A stretch of DNA of 64,000 bases from Kribbella sp. ALI-6-A (GCF_001984195.1 NZ_MTQN01000011.1:496001-560000); one strand, 5' to 3'. Positions 8,195-17,167 are shown, counted from the stretch's first letter. Notes: generated from the letters alone by a model not told the origin. Numbers and translations are program-made.

Positions 8195-9456
8195 CCCCGC
8201 TGGAGATCGCACTGCGCGACCACTGGGGCCGGCTGCTGGCGCTGCTGCTCGCGCAGTTCCGGCGTCTCGACCTCGCCGAAGACGCCCTGGCGGACGCCTT
8301 CGAGGCCGCGGCGCGCACGTGGCCTGACGACGGCGTGCCGGCCAACCCGCCGGCCTGGCTCCTGACGGCGGCCCGGCGGCGCGCGCTCAACCGGCTGCGC
8401 GCGGAGGCGGTCGCCGCACGATCGATGCCGCTGCTGGCAGTCGAGGCCGACGTCGTCGACGGCGCGCGCCGCGTGCTGGCCGACGGCGCCGGACCGGGCG
8501 AATCCGGCGTGGTGGACGAGCGCCTGCGGCTGATCCTGCTGTGCGCTCACCCGTCCTTGGCGCCGGAGGCTGCCGCGGCGTTGACGTTGCGGCTCGTTCT
8601 CGGTGTGCCGACGACGGACATCGCGCGGCTGTTCCTCGTCTCGCCCGCGACGATGGCCGCCCGGCTGACCCGGGCTCGCAAGCGCCTGGCCGGTGCACGC
8701 TTCGAGGTGCCGACCGGAGAAGCACTCCGGGCGCGGATCTCGGCGGTCGCCGACATCGCGTACCTGGCGTTCACCGCGGCGTACGCGCCCGGATCGGGTT
8801 CGGACGTCGTCCGGGCCGCCGAGGCCGGCGAAGCGATCCGGCTGGTGCGGGTCCTCCGCGAGGTCGCGCCTGAAGCGTCGTACGACGTGATCGACCCGCT
8901 GCTGGCGCTGATGCTGCTGCAGCACGCTCGCCGGGACGCGCGCGTCGACGGCGGACGCCTGGTGATGCTGCCCGACCAGGATCGCGGCCGTTGGCACGTG
9001 ACCGAGATTGCCGAGGCACTCCGGCTACTGACACCGCTGGCCCGGTCAGCCGCCTCCACGCCGTACCTGCTGCAGGCATTGATCGCCGCCGAGCATGCGA
9101 TCGCACCGCGGGCCGAAGAGACCGACTGGTCACGCATCGCGGACTGGTACGAAGAGCTGGAGGCCATCACCGGGTCGCCGGTGGTGCGAATCAACCGAGC
9201 CGTCGCCGTCGCCGAGGTGCTCGGCCCGGCGGCCGGCCTGGAACTGCTCAAGGGACTGGAGGTGCCGGGCCATCGCCTCGCCGCCGTACGGGCCGAACTC
9301 CTGGCGCGCACCGATCGCCTCGAGGAAGCACTGGCCGCGTACGACGCCGCGCTCGCGACCTGTGGCAACCAGGCCGAACGCGACCACCTGATCGGCCGGC
9401 GGGCAGTGGTTCACGACGCGAAATCGTCCGGGACAGGCAGCAGAATGCGGCCATGA
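8191..9456 (+). CDS. ECF42-type sigma factor with C-terminal TPR-like extension
   Basis: A 421-residue sigma factor starting at a GTG that overlaps the YCII gene. Region 2 (FRRLDLAEDALADAFEAAAR, then NPPAWLLTAARRRALNRLR) and region 4 (LTLRLVLGVPTTDIARLFLV, TMAARLTRARKRLAGA) occupy residues ~10-185. The remaining ~230 residues form the helical, TPR-like extension typical of ECF42, ending with the repeat block VRINRAVAVAEVLGPAAGL. ECF42 factors lack classic anti-sigma genes; the extension is thought to take that role. The stop overlaps the start of the DinB-like gene. Confidence 0.9.
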   Translation: MTPLEIALRDHWGRLLALLLAQFRRLDLAEDALADAFEAAARTWPDDGVPANPPAWLLTAARRRALNRLRAEAVAARSMPLLAVEADVVDGARRVLADGAGPGESGVVDERLRLILLCAHPSLAPEAAAALTLRLVLGVPTTDIARLFLVSPATMAARLTRARKRLAGARFEVPTGEALRARISAVADIAYLAFTAAYAPGSGSDVVRAAEAGEAIRLVRVLREVAPEASYDVIDPLLALMLLQHARRDARVDGGRLVMLPDQDRGRWHVTEIAEALRLLTPLARSAASTPYLLQALIAAEHAIAPRAEETDWSRIADWYEELEAITGSPVVRINRAVAVAEVLGPAAGLELLKGLEVPGHRLAAVRAELLARTDRLEEALAAYDAALATCGNQAERDHLIGRRAVVHDAKSSGTGSRMRP

Positions 9457-10241
9457 GCGCACAGTTCGGACCCCACCGCTGGTCGGCGGGCCACGACCGC
9501 ACCGCCGACACCGACCGCTTCCACGGCACCCGGTTTCACGTCGCGGACCTGCGCGAGGCCCGCTTCGTCGACTGCGACCTGAGCCGGGTCAAGCTCGTCG
9601 ACTGCACGCTCGTCGACGTCGATGTCTCCGGCTACTTGGAGAACCTCGTCGTCAACGGCGTCGACGTCACGGCGTACGTCGAGGCCGAGCTCGACCGCCG
9701 TCACCCTGAGCGCGTCCAGCTCCGCTCGCTCGCGAGTCTCGACGACTTCCGCGCTTTGTGGGACACGATCGAGGACCTCTGGGCCGCCACCACCGAACGC
9801 GCCGAGCAACTGCCAGAACGGCTGCTGCACCAGCGCGTCGACGACGAGTGGTCGTACGTCGAGACGCTGCGCCACCTCGTGTTCATCACCGACTCCTGGG
9901 CGAGCCGCACGATCCTCGATCAGCCGAACCCGTTCCACCAGTTGGCCCTCCCCCAGACCGCCTACAACCCGGGCGACGCCGCCGCACTCGGCATGACCCT
10001 GGCCGCGACCCCGGCGTACGCCGAAGTCCTTGCCGCCCGCCGCAACCGCCAAGCGGTCGTCCGCACCATCCTCGACACCCTCACCCCCGCCGACCTCGGC
10101 CGCCCCTGCCCACGCACCCCCGCCCCTGGCTATCCCGAAGGCGACCGCCCGGTCGCCGAGTGCCTGTCGGTCGTGATGGAAGAAGAAATAGACCACCACC
10201 GCTACGCCACCCGCGACCTCACCACCCTCGAGCCGTCGTGA
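9453..10241 (+). CDS. Pentapeptide-like N-terminal segment fused to a DinB-fold domain
   Basis: A 262-residue protein whose ATG overlaps the sigma stop (ATGA), so it belongs to the ECF42 operon. Residues ~25-70 read as a short pentapeptide-repeat-like right-handed helix (FHGTRFHVADLREARFVDCD, then LSRVKLVDCTLVDVDVSG). Residues ~85-260 form a DinB-type four-helix domain with the metal-site pattern LRHLVFITDSW and late EEEIDHHRYATRDL. DinB enzymes are thiol (mycothiol, bacillithiol) transferases or hydrolases in many actinobacteria. The fusion is unusual but I have seen this layout in actinobacterial DinB proteins; specific substrate unknown. Confidence 0.75.
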   Translation: MSAQFGPHRWSAGHDRTADTDRFHGTRFHVADLREARFVDCDLSRVKLVDCTLVDVDVSGYLENLVVNGVDVTAYVEAELDRRHPERVQLRSLASLDDFRALWDTIEDLWAATTERAEQLPERLLHQRVDDEWSYVETLRHLVFITDSWASRTILDQPNPFHQLALPQTAYNPGDAAALGMTLAATPAYAEVLAARRNRQAVVRTILDTLTPADLGRPCPRTPAPGYPEGDRPVAECLSVVMEEEIDHHRYATRDLTTLEPS

Positions 10242-10317
10242 CCCGCGCTCGCCACCTCGGCATCTCGACGCGCTCAGGGAACTGACAGACGGTGTCACGA
10301 GCCACTAGAACTGACCC

Positions 10318-11238
10318 ATGACTCCGGACAGAACGGCCCTGGCCTTCGGCGAGCTCTTCGGCGGCGTGCGGGGTGAGCTGGACCGGGGCGGTCGCATGCT
10401 GCGGTGGATCGAGGCGGGCGACGGCGAACCGGCGGTCGTCTTCGAGGCGGGCGCGGCGACGCCGGTCGTCGGGTTCGCGGCGTGTTTGAAGGCGCTCGCC
10501 CCGGACCACCGGGTGATCGCCTATGACCGGGCCGGGTACGGCGTCAGCGACCCGGTCCCACTCGGATTGGACCAGCAGATCGGCGACCTGATCGCCGTAC
10601 TGGAAGCGGCGGGACCCAGCATCCTCGTCGGCCACAGCTGGGGTGGGCTCCTGGCCGAGCTGGCCGCCTGGGAACACCCGGAGCTGATCGCCGGACTCGT
10701 CCTGGTCGACCCGTCGCACGAGTCCGTCCACGCTCTCCACGCGAAGCTCGCTCCGCCGCAGGTCGTCGCGGAGCTGAGACGTCACCCCAGCCGCAGCACG
10801 CCCGCGAGTGAGGACTCGCGCAGCGCGGACCTGCTGGAGTCCGCTCGTCAGCGAGCCGCGCAGGTTGCCCGCAGTGTCGGCGGCGACCACCAGGACCAGC
10901 TCGTCGAGGCCTACCTGTCCTACCTGGAGACCGACGAGCAGCTGTTCACCCAGCTCGACGAAGTCCCGATGGCCGTCGACCATACCGACGACATCGCCGT
11001 ACGCCGCGCGCAGAGCGTCTGGCCGCAGGTGCCGGTGGTGGTGCTCACCGCGACGAAGGGCAAACCCGCGCCCGTGCTGGAGCCGATGATGGCCGTCCAG
11101 AACGAACTCGTTGCCGCCGCCAACGGCCGGCACGTCGTCGTACCGGACGCCGGCCACGACCTCCACGTCGACCGGCCCGACCTCGTCATCCAGGCGGTCC
11201 GCGACGTCGCCGCCGGCCTCGACTCCCACGGCGGGTGA
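10318..11238 (+). CDS. Alpha/beta hydrolase
   Basis: The 306-residue protein has the alpha/beta-hydrolase core: oxyanion region VVFEAGAATPVVGF, the strand YDRAGYGVSDP, nucleophile elbow GHSWGG (Ser), the acid on strand 6/7 and the catalytic His in VPDAGHDLHVDRPD near the C terminus. No signal peptide is present, so it is cytosolic. Esterase, haloperoxidase and epoxide-hydrolase branches cannot be separated by eye. It stands between the ECF42 operon and the TldD gene, with 76-79 bases on each side. Confidence 0.87.
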   Translation: MTPDRTALAFGELFGGVRGELDRGGRMLRWIEAGDGEPAVVFEAGAATPVVGFAACLKALAPDHRVIAYDRAGYGVSDPVPLGLDQQIGDLIAVLEAAGPSILVGHSWGGLLAELAAWEHPELIAGLVLVDPSHESVHALHAKLAPPQVVAELRRHPSRSTPASEDSRSADLLESARQRAAQVARSVGGDHQDQLVEAYLSYLETDEQLFTQLDEVPMAVDHTDDIAVRRAQSVWPQVPVVVLTATKGKPAPVLEPMMAVQNELVAAANGRHVVVPDAGHDLHVDRPDLVIQAVRDVAAGLDSHGG

Positions 11239-11317
11239 GGCGTTACCGAACCCGCCGCCGCCAGGCGTCCGTCGAAGCCGCACGGAAACCGTCGGGACGA
11301 CGTACTAAGGTCGTGCC

Positions 11318-12835
11318 GTGCCTGACCTCGACGAGTCCTTCCTCGCCCTGCCGCGCCACGAGCTGGCCGCCGCCGCCCTGCAACGTGCCAAGGATCTCGG
11401 CGCGAGTTTCGCGGAGTTCCGGCTGGAGCGGATCCGGTCGGAGTCGATCTCGCTGCGCGACGGCGTGCTGGAGAACGCCGGCGACGACGAGGACCTCGGC
11501 CTCGCGGTCCGGGTGATCCACGACGGCACCTGGGGTTTCGCCGCCGCGGTCGCGCTGACCGTCGACAGCGCGGTCCAGGTCGCCGAGCAGGCGGTCAATC
11601 TCGCGCAGGTCTCCCGGCCGATCAACACCGAGCCGATCGAGCTGGCCGACGAGCCGGTCTACGACGACGTCACCTGGATCTCGTCGTACGAGGTCGATCC
11701 GTTCAACGTGCCGCGGGCGGAGAAGGTCGCGCTGCTGGCTGACTACAGCCGCCGCCTGCTCGCCGCCGACGGCGTCACTCACGTCACCGCGCACGTCACG
11801 TCAGTGCACGAGTGCAAGTTCTACGCGAACTCCGAAGGTACGTCGTACACGCAGCAGCGGGTCCGCGTCGGCCCGTCGCTCCAGGCGGTCGCCGTGGACG
11901 CCGAGACCGGCCGCTTCGACACGATGCGGACCTGCGCGCCGCCGGCCGGCCGCGGCTGGGAGTACCTGACCGGCACCGGCTGGGACTGGGACACCGAGCT
12001 CGCGAGCATCCCCGGCTGGCTGGCCGAGAAGATGGCCGCCCCGAGCGTCGAGCCCGGCCGGTACGACGTGGTCGTCGACCCGACCAATCTCTGGCTCACG
12101 ATTCACGAGTCGATCGGCCACGCCACCGAGCTGGACCGCGCGCTGGGCTACGAGGCCAACTACGCCGGCACGAGCTTCGCAACGCTCGACCAGCTCGGCA
12201 CGCTGAAGTACGGCTCGCCGATCATGCACGTCACCGGTGACCGCACCGCCGAACACGGCCTGTCCACCGTCGGGTACGACGACGAGGGCGTCGCCGGTCA
12301 GCAGTGGGACCTGGTCAAGGACGGCATCCTGGTCGGCTACCAGGTCGACCGCCGGATGGCGAAGGTCAACGAGGACGTGCTCGGCACGCCGCGCTCCAAC
12401 GGCTGCGCGTACGCCGACTCGTCGGGCCACATCCCGATTCAGCGAATGGCCAACGTCTCCCTGCAACCCGCGCCGGACGGGCCCTCGACCGAGGAGCTGA
12501 TCAGCCGGGTGAAGAACGGGATCTACATCGTCGGCGACAAGTCCTGGTCGATCGACATGCAGCGCTACAACTTCCAGTTCACCGGTCAGCGGTTCTTCAA
12601 GATCACCGACGGCAAGCTCGACGGCCAGCTGCGCGACGTCGCGTACCAGGCGACCACGACCGAGTTCTGGGGCTCGATGGAGGCCGTCGGCGGGCCGCAG
12701 ACCTACCTGCTCGGCGGCGCGCTGAACTGCGGCAAGGCCCAGCCGTCGCAGTCCGGCGCGGTGACCCACGGCTGCCCGTCGGCCCTGTTCCGCGACGTCA
12801 ACATCCTCAACACCACGCAGGAGGCCGGCCGGTGA
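11318..12835 (+). CDS. tldD: TldD family metalloprotease
   Basis: A 505-residue TldD homologue beginning at GTG. The zinc-binding HExxxH signature is seen as HESIGHATELD at residue ~263, followed by the GxxGT-type segment EANYAGTSFATLD. The third ligand and substrate channel come from the conserved C-terminal region (GGPQTYLLGGALNCGKAQPS). TldD pairs with the inactive-site subunit TldE/PmbA to form a heterodimeric protease that trims unfolded peptides; in enterobacteria it matures microcin B17. The partner gene follows with a GTGA overlap. No peptide substrate gene is visible nearby. Confidence 0.92.
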   Translation: MPDLDESFLALPRHELAAAALQRAKDLGASFAEFRLERIRSESISLRDGVLENAGDDEDLGLAVRVIHDGTWGFAAAVALTVDSAVQVAEQAVNLAQVSRPINTEPIELADEPVYDDVTWISSYEVDPFNVPRAEKVALLADYSRRLLAADGVTHVTAHVTSVHECKFYANSEGTSYTQQRVRVGPSLQAVAVDAETGRFDTMRTCAPPAGRGWEYLTGTGWDWDTELASIPGWLAEKMAAPSVEPGRYDVVVDPTNLWLTIHESIGHATELDRALGYEANYAGTSFATLDQLGTLKYGSPIMHVTGDRTAEHGLSTVGYDDEGVAGQQWDLVKDGILVGYQVDRRMAKVNEDVLGTPRSNGCAYADSSGHIPIQRMANVSLQPAPDGPSTEELISRVKNGIYIVGDKSWSIDMQRYNFQFTGQRFFKITDGKLDGQLRDVAYQATTTEFWGSMEAVGGPQTYLLGGALNCGKAQPSQSGAVTHGCPSALFRDVNILNTTQEAGR

Positions 12836-14241
12836 CGATCGCCATTCAGCTCACCCCGCAGGACACCGTCGAGCAGGCGCTCGAGCTCGCGGCCGCCGCG
12901 GGCGCCGAGGGCTGCGTCGTCCTGGTCGCCGAGACCTCCAGCGCGAACCTGCGCTGGGCCAACAACACCCTGACCACGAACGGCGCGATGCGCGGCACCA
13001 GCGTCACGGTGATCGCGACCGTCGGCGCGGGCGAGGGCACGGCGGTCGGCGTCGTCAGCCGATCCTCCGTCACCGACACGACCCTGCGCGACGTCGTCGA
13101 CGCGGCGGTCGCCGCCGCCCGCGACTCCGAGCCGGCCGAGGACGCCCGCCCGCTGGTGGCCGGCACGGTCGGCCCCGGCTGGGACGACGAGGCCGACGAG
13201 ACCTCGGTCAACGTCTACGCGAAGTTCGCGCCGGCGCTCGGCGAGGCGCTGAGCCGCGCGGGCCGCGAAGGCCGCTGGCTCTACGGTTTCGCCGACCACG
13301 AGGTCGTCACCCTGTACGTCGGGTCGTCGGCCGGGATGCGCCTGCGGCACTCGCTGCCCCGCGGTTTCGTCAGCGCCACCGGTAAGTCCTGCGACCTGAG
13401 CCAGTCGGCCTGGGCCGGGGCGGCGACGCGCGACTTCAGCGACATCGACCCCCTCGCCCTCGACGCGGAGCTCACCCGGCGACTCGGGTGGGCCACGCGG
13501 ACCGTCTCGGTCGATGCCGGGCGCCACCCGACGATTCTGCCGCCGGCCGCCGTCGCCGACCTGACGACGTACCTGTTCTGGACGCTCGACGGCCGGGACG
13601 CCGCGGACGGCAAGAGCCCGTTCTCCAAGCCCGGCGGCGGTTCCCGGATCGGCGAGGTGCTGTCCCCGCATCCGGTCAGCCTGCGCTCCGACCCGCAGTT
13701 GCCGGGCCTGGAAACCTTCCCGTTCGCGGTCGCCCGCTCGTCGGGCGGTGCCTCCAGCGTCTTCGACAACGGTCTGACCCTGACGGCGACCGACTGGATC
13801 CGCGGCGGCAAGCTGGAAAACCTGATGCACAGCCGGTTCACCGCGGACCTCACCGGCGCCCCCGCCGTCACGCCCGCGATCGACAACTACGTCCTGTCCG
13901 TCGACGGCGCCTCCGGCTCGGTCGACGACCTGGTCGCCGGCCTCGACCACGGCCTGCTGCTGACCTGCCTGTGGTACATCCGCGTCGTCGACCCGCAGAC
14001 CCTGCTCGTCACCGGCCTGACCCGCGACGGCGTCTATCTCGTCGAGAACGGCGAGGTCACCGCCGCCGTCAACAACTTCCGCTTCAACGAGAGCCCGATC
14101 GACCTGCTCAGCCGCTTCACCGCGGCCGGCGCGACCGTGCCGTCGTTCTCCCGTGAGTGGGGCGACGACTTCTCCCGTACCGCGACGCCCCCGCTGCTGG
14201 TGCCCGACTTCAACATGTCCACGCAGAGCCAGGCGAGCTGA
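12832..14241 (+). CDS. tldE: TldE/PmbA family protein, partner of TldD
   Basis: A 469-residue PmbA/TldE homologue starting at a GTG that overlaps the TldD stop. It begins TIAIQLTPQDTVEQALELAA and contains the family blocks RWANNTLTTNGAMRGTSVTV and DLTGAPAVTPAIDNYVLSVD. As expected for TldE it lacks the HExxxH motif and would only shape the protease chamber with TldD. The coupling and equal family divergence support a working TldD-TldE complex. Confidence 0.92.
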   Translation: MTIAIQLTPQDTVEQALELAAAAGAEGCVVLVAETSSANLRWANNTLTTNGAMRGTSVTVIATVGAGEGTAVGVVSRSSVTDTTLRDVVDAAVAAARDSEPAEDARPLVAGTVGPGWDDEADETSVNVYAKFAPALGEALSRAGREGRWLYGFADHEVVTLYVGSSAGMRLRHSLPRGFVSATGKSCDLSQSAWAGAATRDFSDIDPLALDAELTRRLGWATRTVSVDAGRHPTILPPAAVADLTTYLFWTLDGRDAADGKSPFSKPGGGSRIGEVLSPHPVSLRSDPQLPGLETFPFAVARSSGGASSVFDNGLTLTATDWIRGGKLENLMHSRFTADLTGAPAVTPAIDNYVLSVDGASGSVDDLVAGLDHGLLLTCLWYIRVVDPQTLLVTGLTRDGVYLVENGEVTAAVNNFRFNESPIDLLSRFTAAGATVPSFSREWGDDFSRTATPPLLVPDFNMSTQSQAS

Positions 14242-14247
14242 CCGCGC

Positions 14248-14282
14248 GGCGGGTCAGGCGGGCTTGGCCTGCGTGACCCGCC
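14248..14282. terminator. Bidirectional hairpin between convergent genes
   Basis: A perfect 9-bp inverted repeat GGCGGGTCA (14248-14256) and TGACCCGCC (14274-14282), with an inner AGGC/GCCT extension, sits just after the TldE stop and covers the last codons of the convergent methyltransferase gene. The position and stability suit a terminator for both transcripts. No U-tract follows, as is common in actinobacteria. Confidence 0.55.
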
Positions 14283-14910
14283 ACAGCTTCCGCGAGCCTT
14301 CGTCGTACGCGTCGACCCCGCCGAGCTCCCACCGCTCGGCCAGCTCGTGAACAAGCTCCAGATCGAAGAACCGCCCGGCGAACCCGTCCCTCGCGTACAG
14401 CCCGTCACCGACCTCCGGACACTTGCCGAAGTGCGGGTCCTCGGTCGACCACACCGAGTACACGAACAACCCACCCGGCCGCAGCACCCGCCGGATCTCG
14501 TTCATCAGCGACCGCAGCTGCGCCCGCGTGAACGCCATGTTCATCAACAGGTTCGCGTACACCGCGTTCACCGTCGCATCAGCAGGCGGTAACGGATCGC
14601 GTACGTCGTGCAACGCCGCGGTCACCCGGTCGTCCAGCCCGTCCCGCTGCGCGTCCAGCCGCAGCTGGTGCAACGCGGACGAGCTGAAGTCCGTCGCATG
14701 CACGCTGAACCCCTGCCGCGCCAGGTACAACGCGTCCCGCCCGTGCCCCGCACCCAGCTCCAGCACGTCATCGATGCCCGCGGCACCGAACAACCGCACC
14801 GTCCACCGCGCCGCCGCCGACGGCTCCGGCCCGTGCAGCCGCGGATCCTCGTCGTAGGCCCGCTGCCACCTGTCCTGCTGAGCCCTGCCGAGCTCCTGCT
14901 CAGTCTTCAT
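14254..14910 (-). CDS. Class I SAM-dependent methyltransferase
   Basis: The 218-residue protein has motif I VLELGAGHGRDALYLA near residue 50, motif II VHATDFSSSALHQLRL and motif III/IV VNAVYANLLMNMAFTRAQL, then VLRPGGLFVYSVWS, a typical post-IV strand. The pattern resembles TehB-like and small-molecule methyltransferases. No neighbour suggests the substrate. It converges on the TldE gene; upstream is a ~500-base stretch without a gene. Confidence 0.85.
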   Translation of the reverse strand: MKTEQELGRAQQDRWQRAYDEDPRLHGPEPSAAARWTVRLFGAAGIDDVLELGAGHGRDALYLARQGFSVHATDFSSSALHQLRLDAQRDGLDDRVTAALHDVRDPLPPADATVNAVYANLLMNMAFTRAQLRSLMNEIRRVLRPGGLFVYSVWSTEDPHFGKCPEVGDGLYARDGFAGRFFDLELVHELAERWELGGVDAYDEGSRKLWRVTQAKPA

Positions 14911-15408
14911 CCTGCTCCCCGTGGTTCGCCGTGCCGATCGGAAGACCAGCCAGACCGCAGCAGCCTACGCGACGACCACCCCATCCGTCCCCACGCGCCC
15001 CGGGGATTCCGTTGCCCCAGGCCCCTTCCCGCGCCTCCACCAGCCCGCGGACGGCACCGGCGGCCGCCTCCGCAACGACCACGCGGCACGACTGTCGCTC
15101 AGTCGCAATCTCCGCACAGTGAGAATCCCGGCCGGTCAGGGGCATGGTGGCGCAGGTCGGCGCCGAGGACTCGTGCGTGATCGAAAGTCAGGACATGTCG
15201 TCGGCCTGGCGACAGCCCTCCCCCGGTCCGCGACACGAGCCCGCCGGGCCCCCGTTGATTGCCCAAAGCAACTAGTTTCGGCCTGCCGAGCGGCGTCCGC
15301 CTCCCGCCACCAGGCCCGCTCTCGCCACCGAGACACACCGACACACCGCGCGGACCGACCGCTTCCGCTCGCATACTGGGTGTGAACCACGATGGAGCCG
15401 GGGGGCTG
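14911..15408. other. Gene-free interval of about 500 bases
   Basis: Between the divergent methyltransferase and PfkB-like genes. All long frames here are shadows with no recognisable similarity and no ribosome binding sites. The stretch is C-rich and slightly less GC-biased around 15253-15280 (GATTGCCCAAAGCAACTAG), which may hold a promoter, but I could not match a convincing -35/-10 pair. No tRNA, repeat or mobile-element end was seen. Confidence 0.6.
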
Positions 15409-16932
15409 ATGGCCAACCGCGATGATCCGGACTCATCCGAAGCCGTCGTACTGACGCATGCGCTGCGGGCGCTCCGGATGCGGGCCGGCGTGGTGCTGGC
15501 GCGGCTCGAGGACACCAAGAACGAGGACGTCGCCTCGCTGCTCAACCTGCCCGTGGTCCGCGCGCACGCGGCGCGGCAGGAGATCGGGCGGCCGGACGCG
15601 GCGTTGCAGATCATCGCCCAGGCGGTCCGCGACACCGGTGACGCGACGCACCGGATCGTGGCGGACGCCGTACTCGGCCTGGGGGTGCTCGCCGACGTCT
15701 ACGCGCAGTACGGGATCGACGAGAAGGTGGTCCTGGCCCTGCGCGCGGGAGCCGTCGGACGGCGGCGCGCGGCGCTCTTGGCGAACTGGCGGCGCCTGCA
15801 CGAAGCGATGGGCGCTCCCGCGACCGAACCGCCGAGCGACCGCACGCTGCGGGGCAGCACCGAGCCCGAGGTACTGCGTCAGCTTGCCCGCCGGCTGATC
15901 CAGCCCGGCCCGGTCTCCCCCACCGCAGGCCCACTCTCCAGCGCGAACGAGCCCGACCCGCCGCCGAATGCCCCGGCCGGCCGCGTCATCGTGGTCGGCG
16001 GTGCGGTGATGGACGCGATCTTCCGGACCAGGATGATCCCGCAGCACGAGACCTCAGTCCCGGCGCACGACTTCGCGCTCACGCCGGGCGGGAAGGGCGT
16101 CACCCAGGCGGTCGCCGCCGCGCGGCTCGGGCTGAAGGTGTCGCTGGTCGCCGCGGTCGCCGACGATCAGTTCGGCCACGACATCGTCCAGCACCTGCGC
16201 GCCGAGAACGTCGACACCTCGCTACTGAAGATCGTCCGCGGCGCCCGTACGCCGATGACCGGGGTCTTCGAGCTCTCCCTCGGCGACAGCATCGCGGCGG
16301 TCTGGCGCAACGAGAAGGAGATCAGCCTCACCGTCCGCGACGTGGACCTGCTGGCCCGCCAGATCGCCGACTGCGACGCTCTCCTGCTCACCTTCGAGGT
16401 CCCCCGCGAAACCGTCCAGCGCACCCTGAGCCTGGCCCACTCGAACCCGGCCACCCGCCCGATCGTGATCGTCACCCCCGGCCAGCCACACTCCGACGGC
16501 CGGATCTCGCGGTCGGCCCTCGGGCAGATCGACTACCTCGTCGCCCACGCCTGGGAGCTCGAGCGCTACCGCCCCGCCGACCAGGACCGCTTCGACGCCG
16601 ACCATCTCGGCGAGCACCTGCTGGACGCCGGCGTCGACACCCTGTGCCTGCTCGGCAACGGCGGCGGCCTGATCTACTCCCGCACCGCGCCCACGATCGA
16701 CCGCCTCCCGACGGTCTCCCGTTCCCCGTTCAAAGAGGTCTCCATCACCCGCGACGCCTTCTGCGCCGCGCTCGCTGCCAAACTCATCGACGACGGCCCT
16801 GTCCTCACCTCACCCATCGCCCGCTGGGTCACCGCCGCGATGGCCTGCGCCGCCGAGGACTTTCCGCTGTCGACCACGATGCCGGATCGCGACCGCATCA
16901 ACCGCAAGCTGCGCGAGGCCCAGAACTTCTGA
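15409..16932 (+). CDS. PfkB/ribokinase-like protein with extra N-terminal helical domain and degenerate GAGD motif
   Basis: A 507-residue protein. Residues ~190-505 follow the PfkB fold: strand VIVVGGAVMDAIF, the sugar-binding signature TPGGKGVTQAVAAARLGLKV, and the lid region. Where the family has DTxGAGD (anion hole plus catalytic Asp) this protein has SITRDAFCAALAAKL: the Asp is kept but the GAG turn is lost. Residues 1-165 form an arginine-rich helical domain I do not recognise, joined by a Pro-rich linker. I chose ATG 15409 after GGAGCCGGGGG; GTG 15382 is an alternative. It may be a sugar- or nucleoside-sensing protein rather than a kinase. Confidence 0.72.
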   Translation: MANRDDPDSSEAVVLTHALRALRMRAGVVLARLEDTKNEDVASLLNLPVVRAHAARQEIGRPDAALQIIAQAVRDTGDATHRIVADAVLGLGVLADVYAQYGIDEKVVLALRAGAVGRRRAALLANWRRLHEAMGAPATEPPSDRTLRGSTEPEVLRQLARRLIQPGPVSPTAGPLSSANEPDPPPNAPAGRVIVVGGAVMDAIFRTRMIPQHETSVPAHDFALTPGGKGVTQAVAAARLGLKVSLVAAVADDQFGHDIVQHLRAENVDTSLLKIVRGARTPMTGVFELSLGDSIAAVWRNEKEISLTVRDVDLLARQIADCDALLLTFEVPRETVQRTLSLAHSNPATRPIVIVTPGQPHSDGRISRSALGQIDYLVAHAWELERYRPADQDRFDADHLGEHLLDAGVDTLCLLGNGGGLIYSRTAPTIDRLPTVSRSPFKEVSITRDAFCAALAAKLIDDGPVLTSPIARWVTAAMACAAEDFPLSTTMPDRDRINRKLREAQNF

Positions 16933-16935
16933 AGC

Positions 16936-17074
16936 TGCCAGTTGGCAACCGAACCGCCGTTTTGGCAACGTCAAGGCCGGTGGGTTGCCAGAATTCAGGT
17001 CTCCGGCCGCCGAATTGGCTATGTCCGGACCTGGCGGGGATGCCAAACAAAATCATTGACACCCATTTGCCATG
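16936..17074. promoter_or_regulatory. Cluster of TTGGCA/TGCCAA half-sites upstream of a small membrane protein gene
   Basis: In 140 bases between the PfkB-like gene and the 51-residue protein gene there are six copies of TTGGC or its complement. These include a compact palindrome TGCCA-GT-TGGCA (16936-16947) and a spaced pair TGGCAAC (16963-16969) with GTTGCCA (16984-16990), then sites near 17015, 17041 and 17067. The interval is AT-richer than its surroundings and contains TTGACA at 17056-17061, a possible -35. This looks like a multi-site operator; the regulator is unknown. Confidence 0.5.
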
Positions 17075-17167
17075 CGCTTCACTGATATCAATCAACCGAA
17101 GCGGTGAAGGGACCCAATCTAGCGCACACCGCGAGGAATGCAAGCCCGGAGAAAGTGAGGGGCCGAG

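Noticed and set aside
14911..15408. A possible small gene or tRNA in the 500-base interval before the PfkB-like gene.
   Set aside because: No cloverleaf, no conserved frame and no ribosome binding site could be found by eye.
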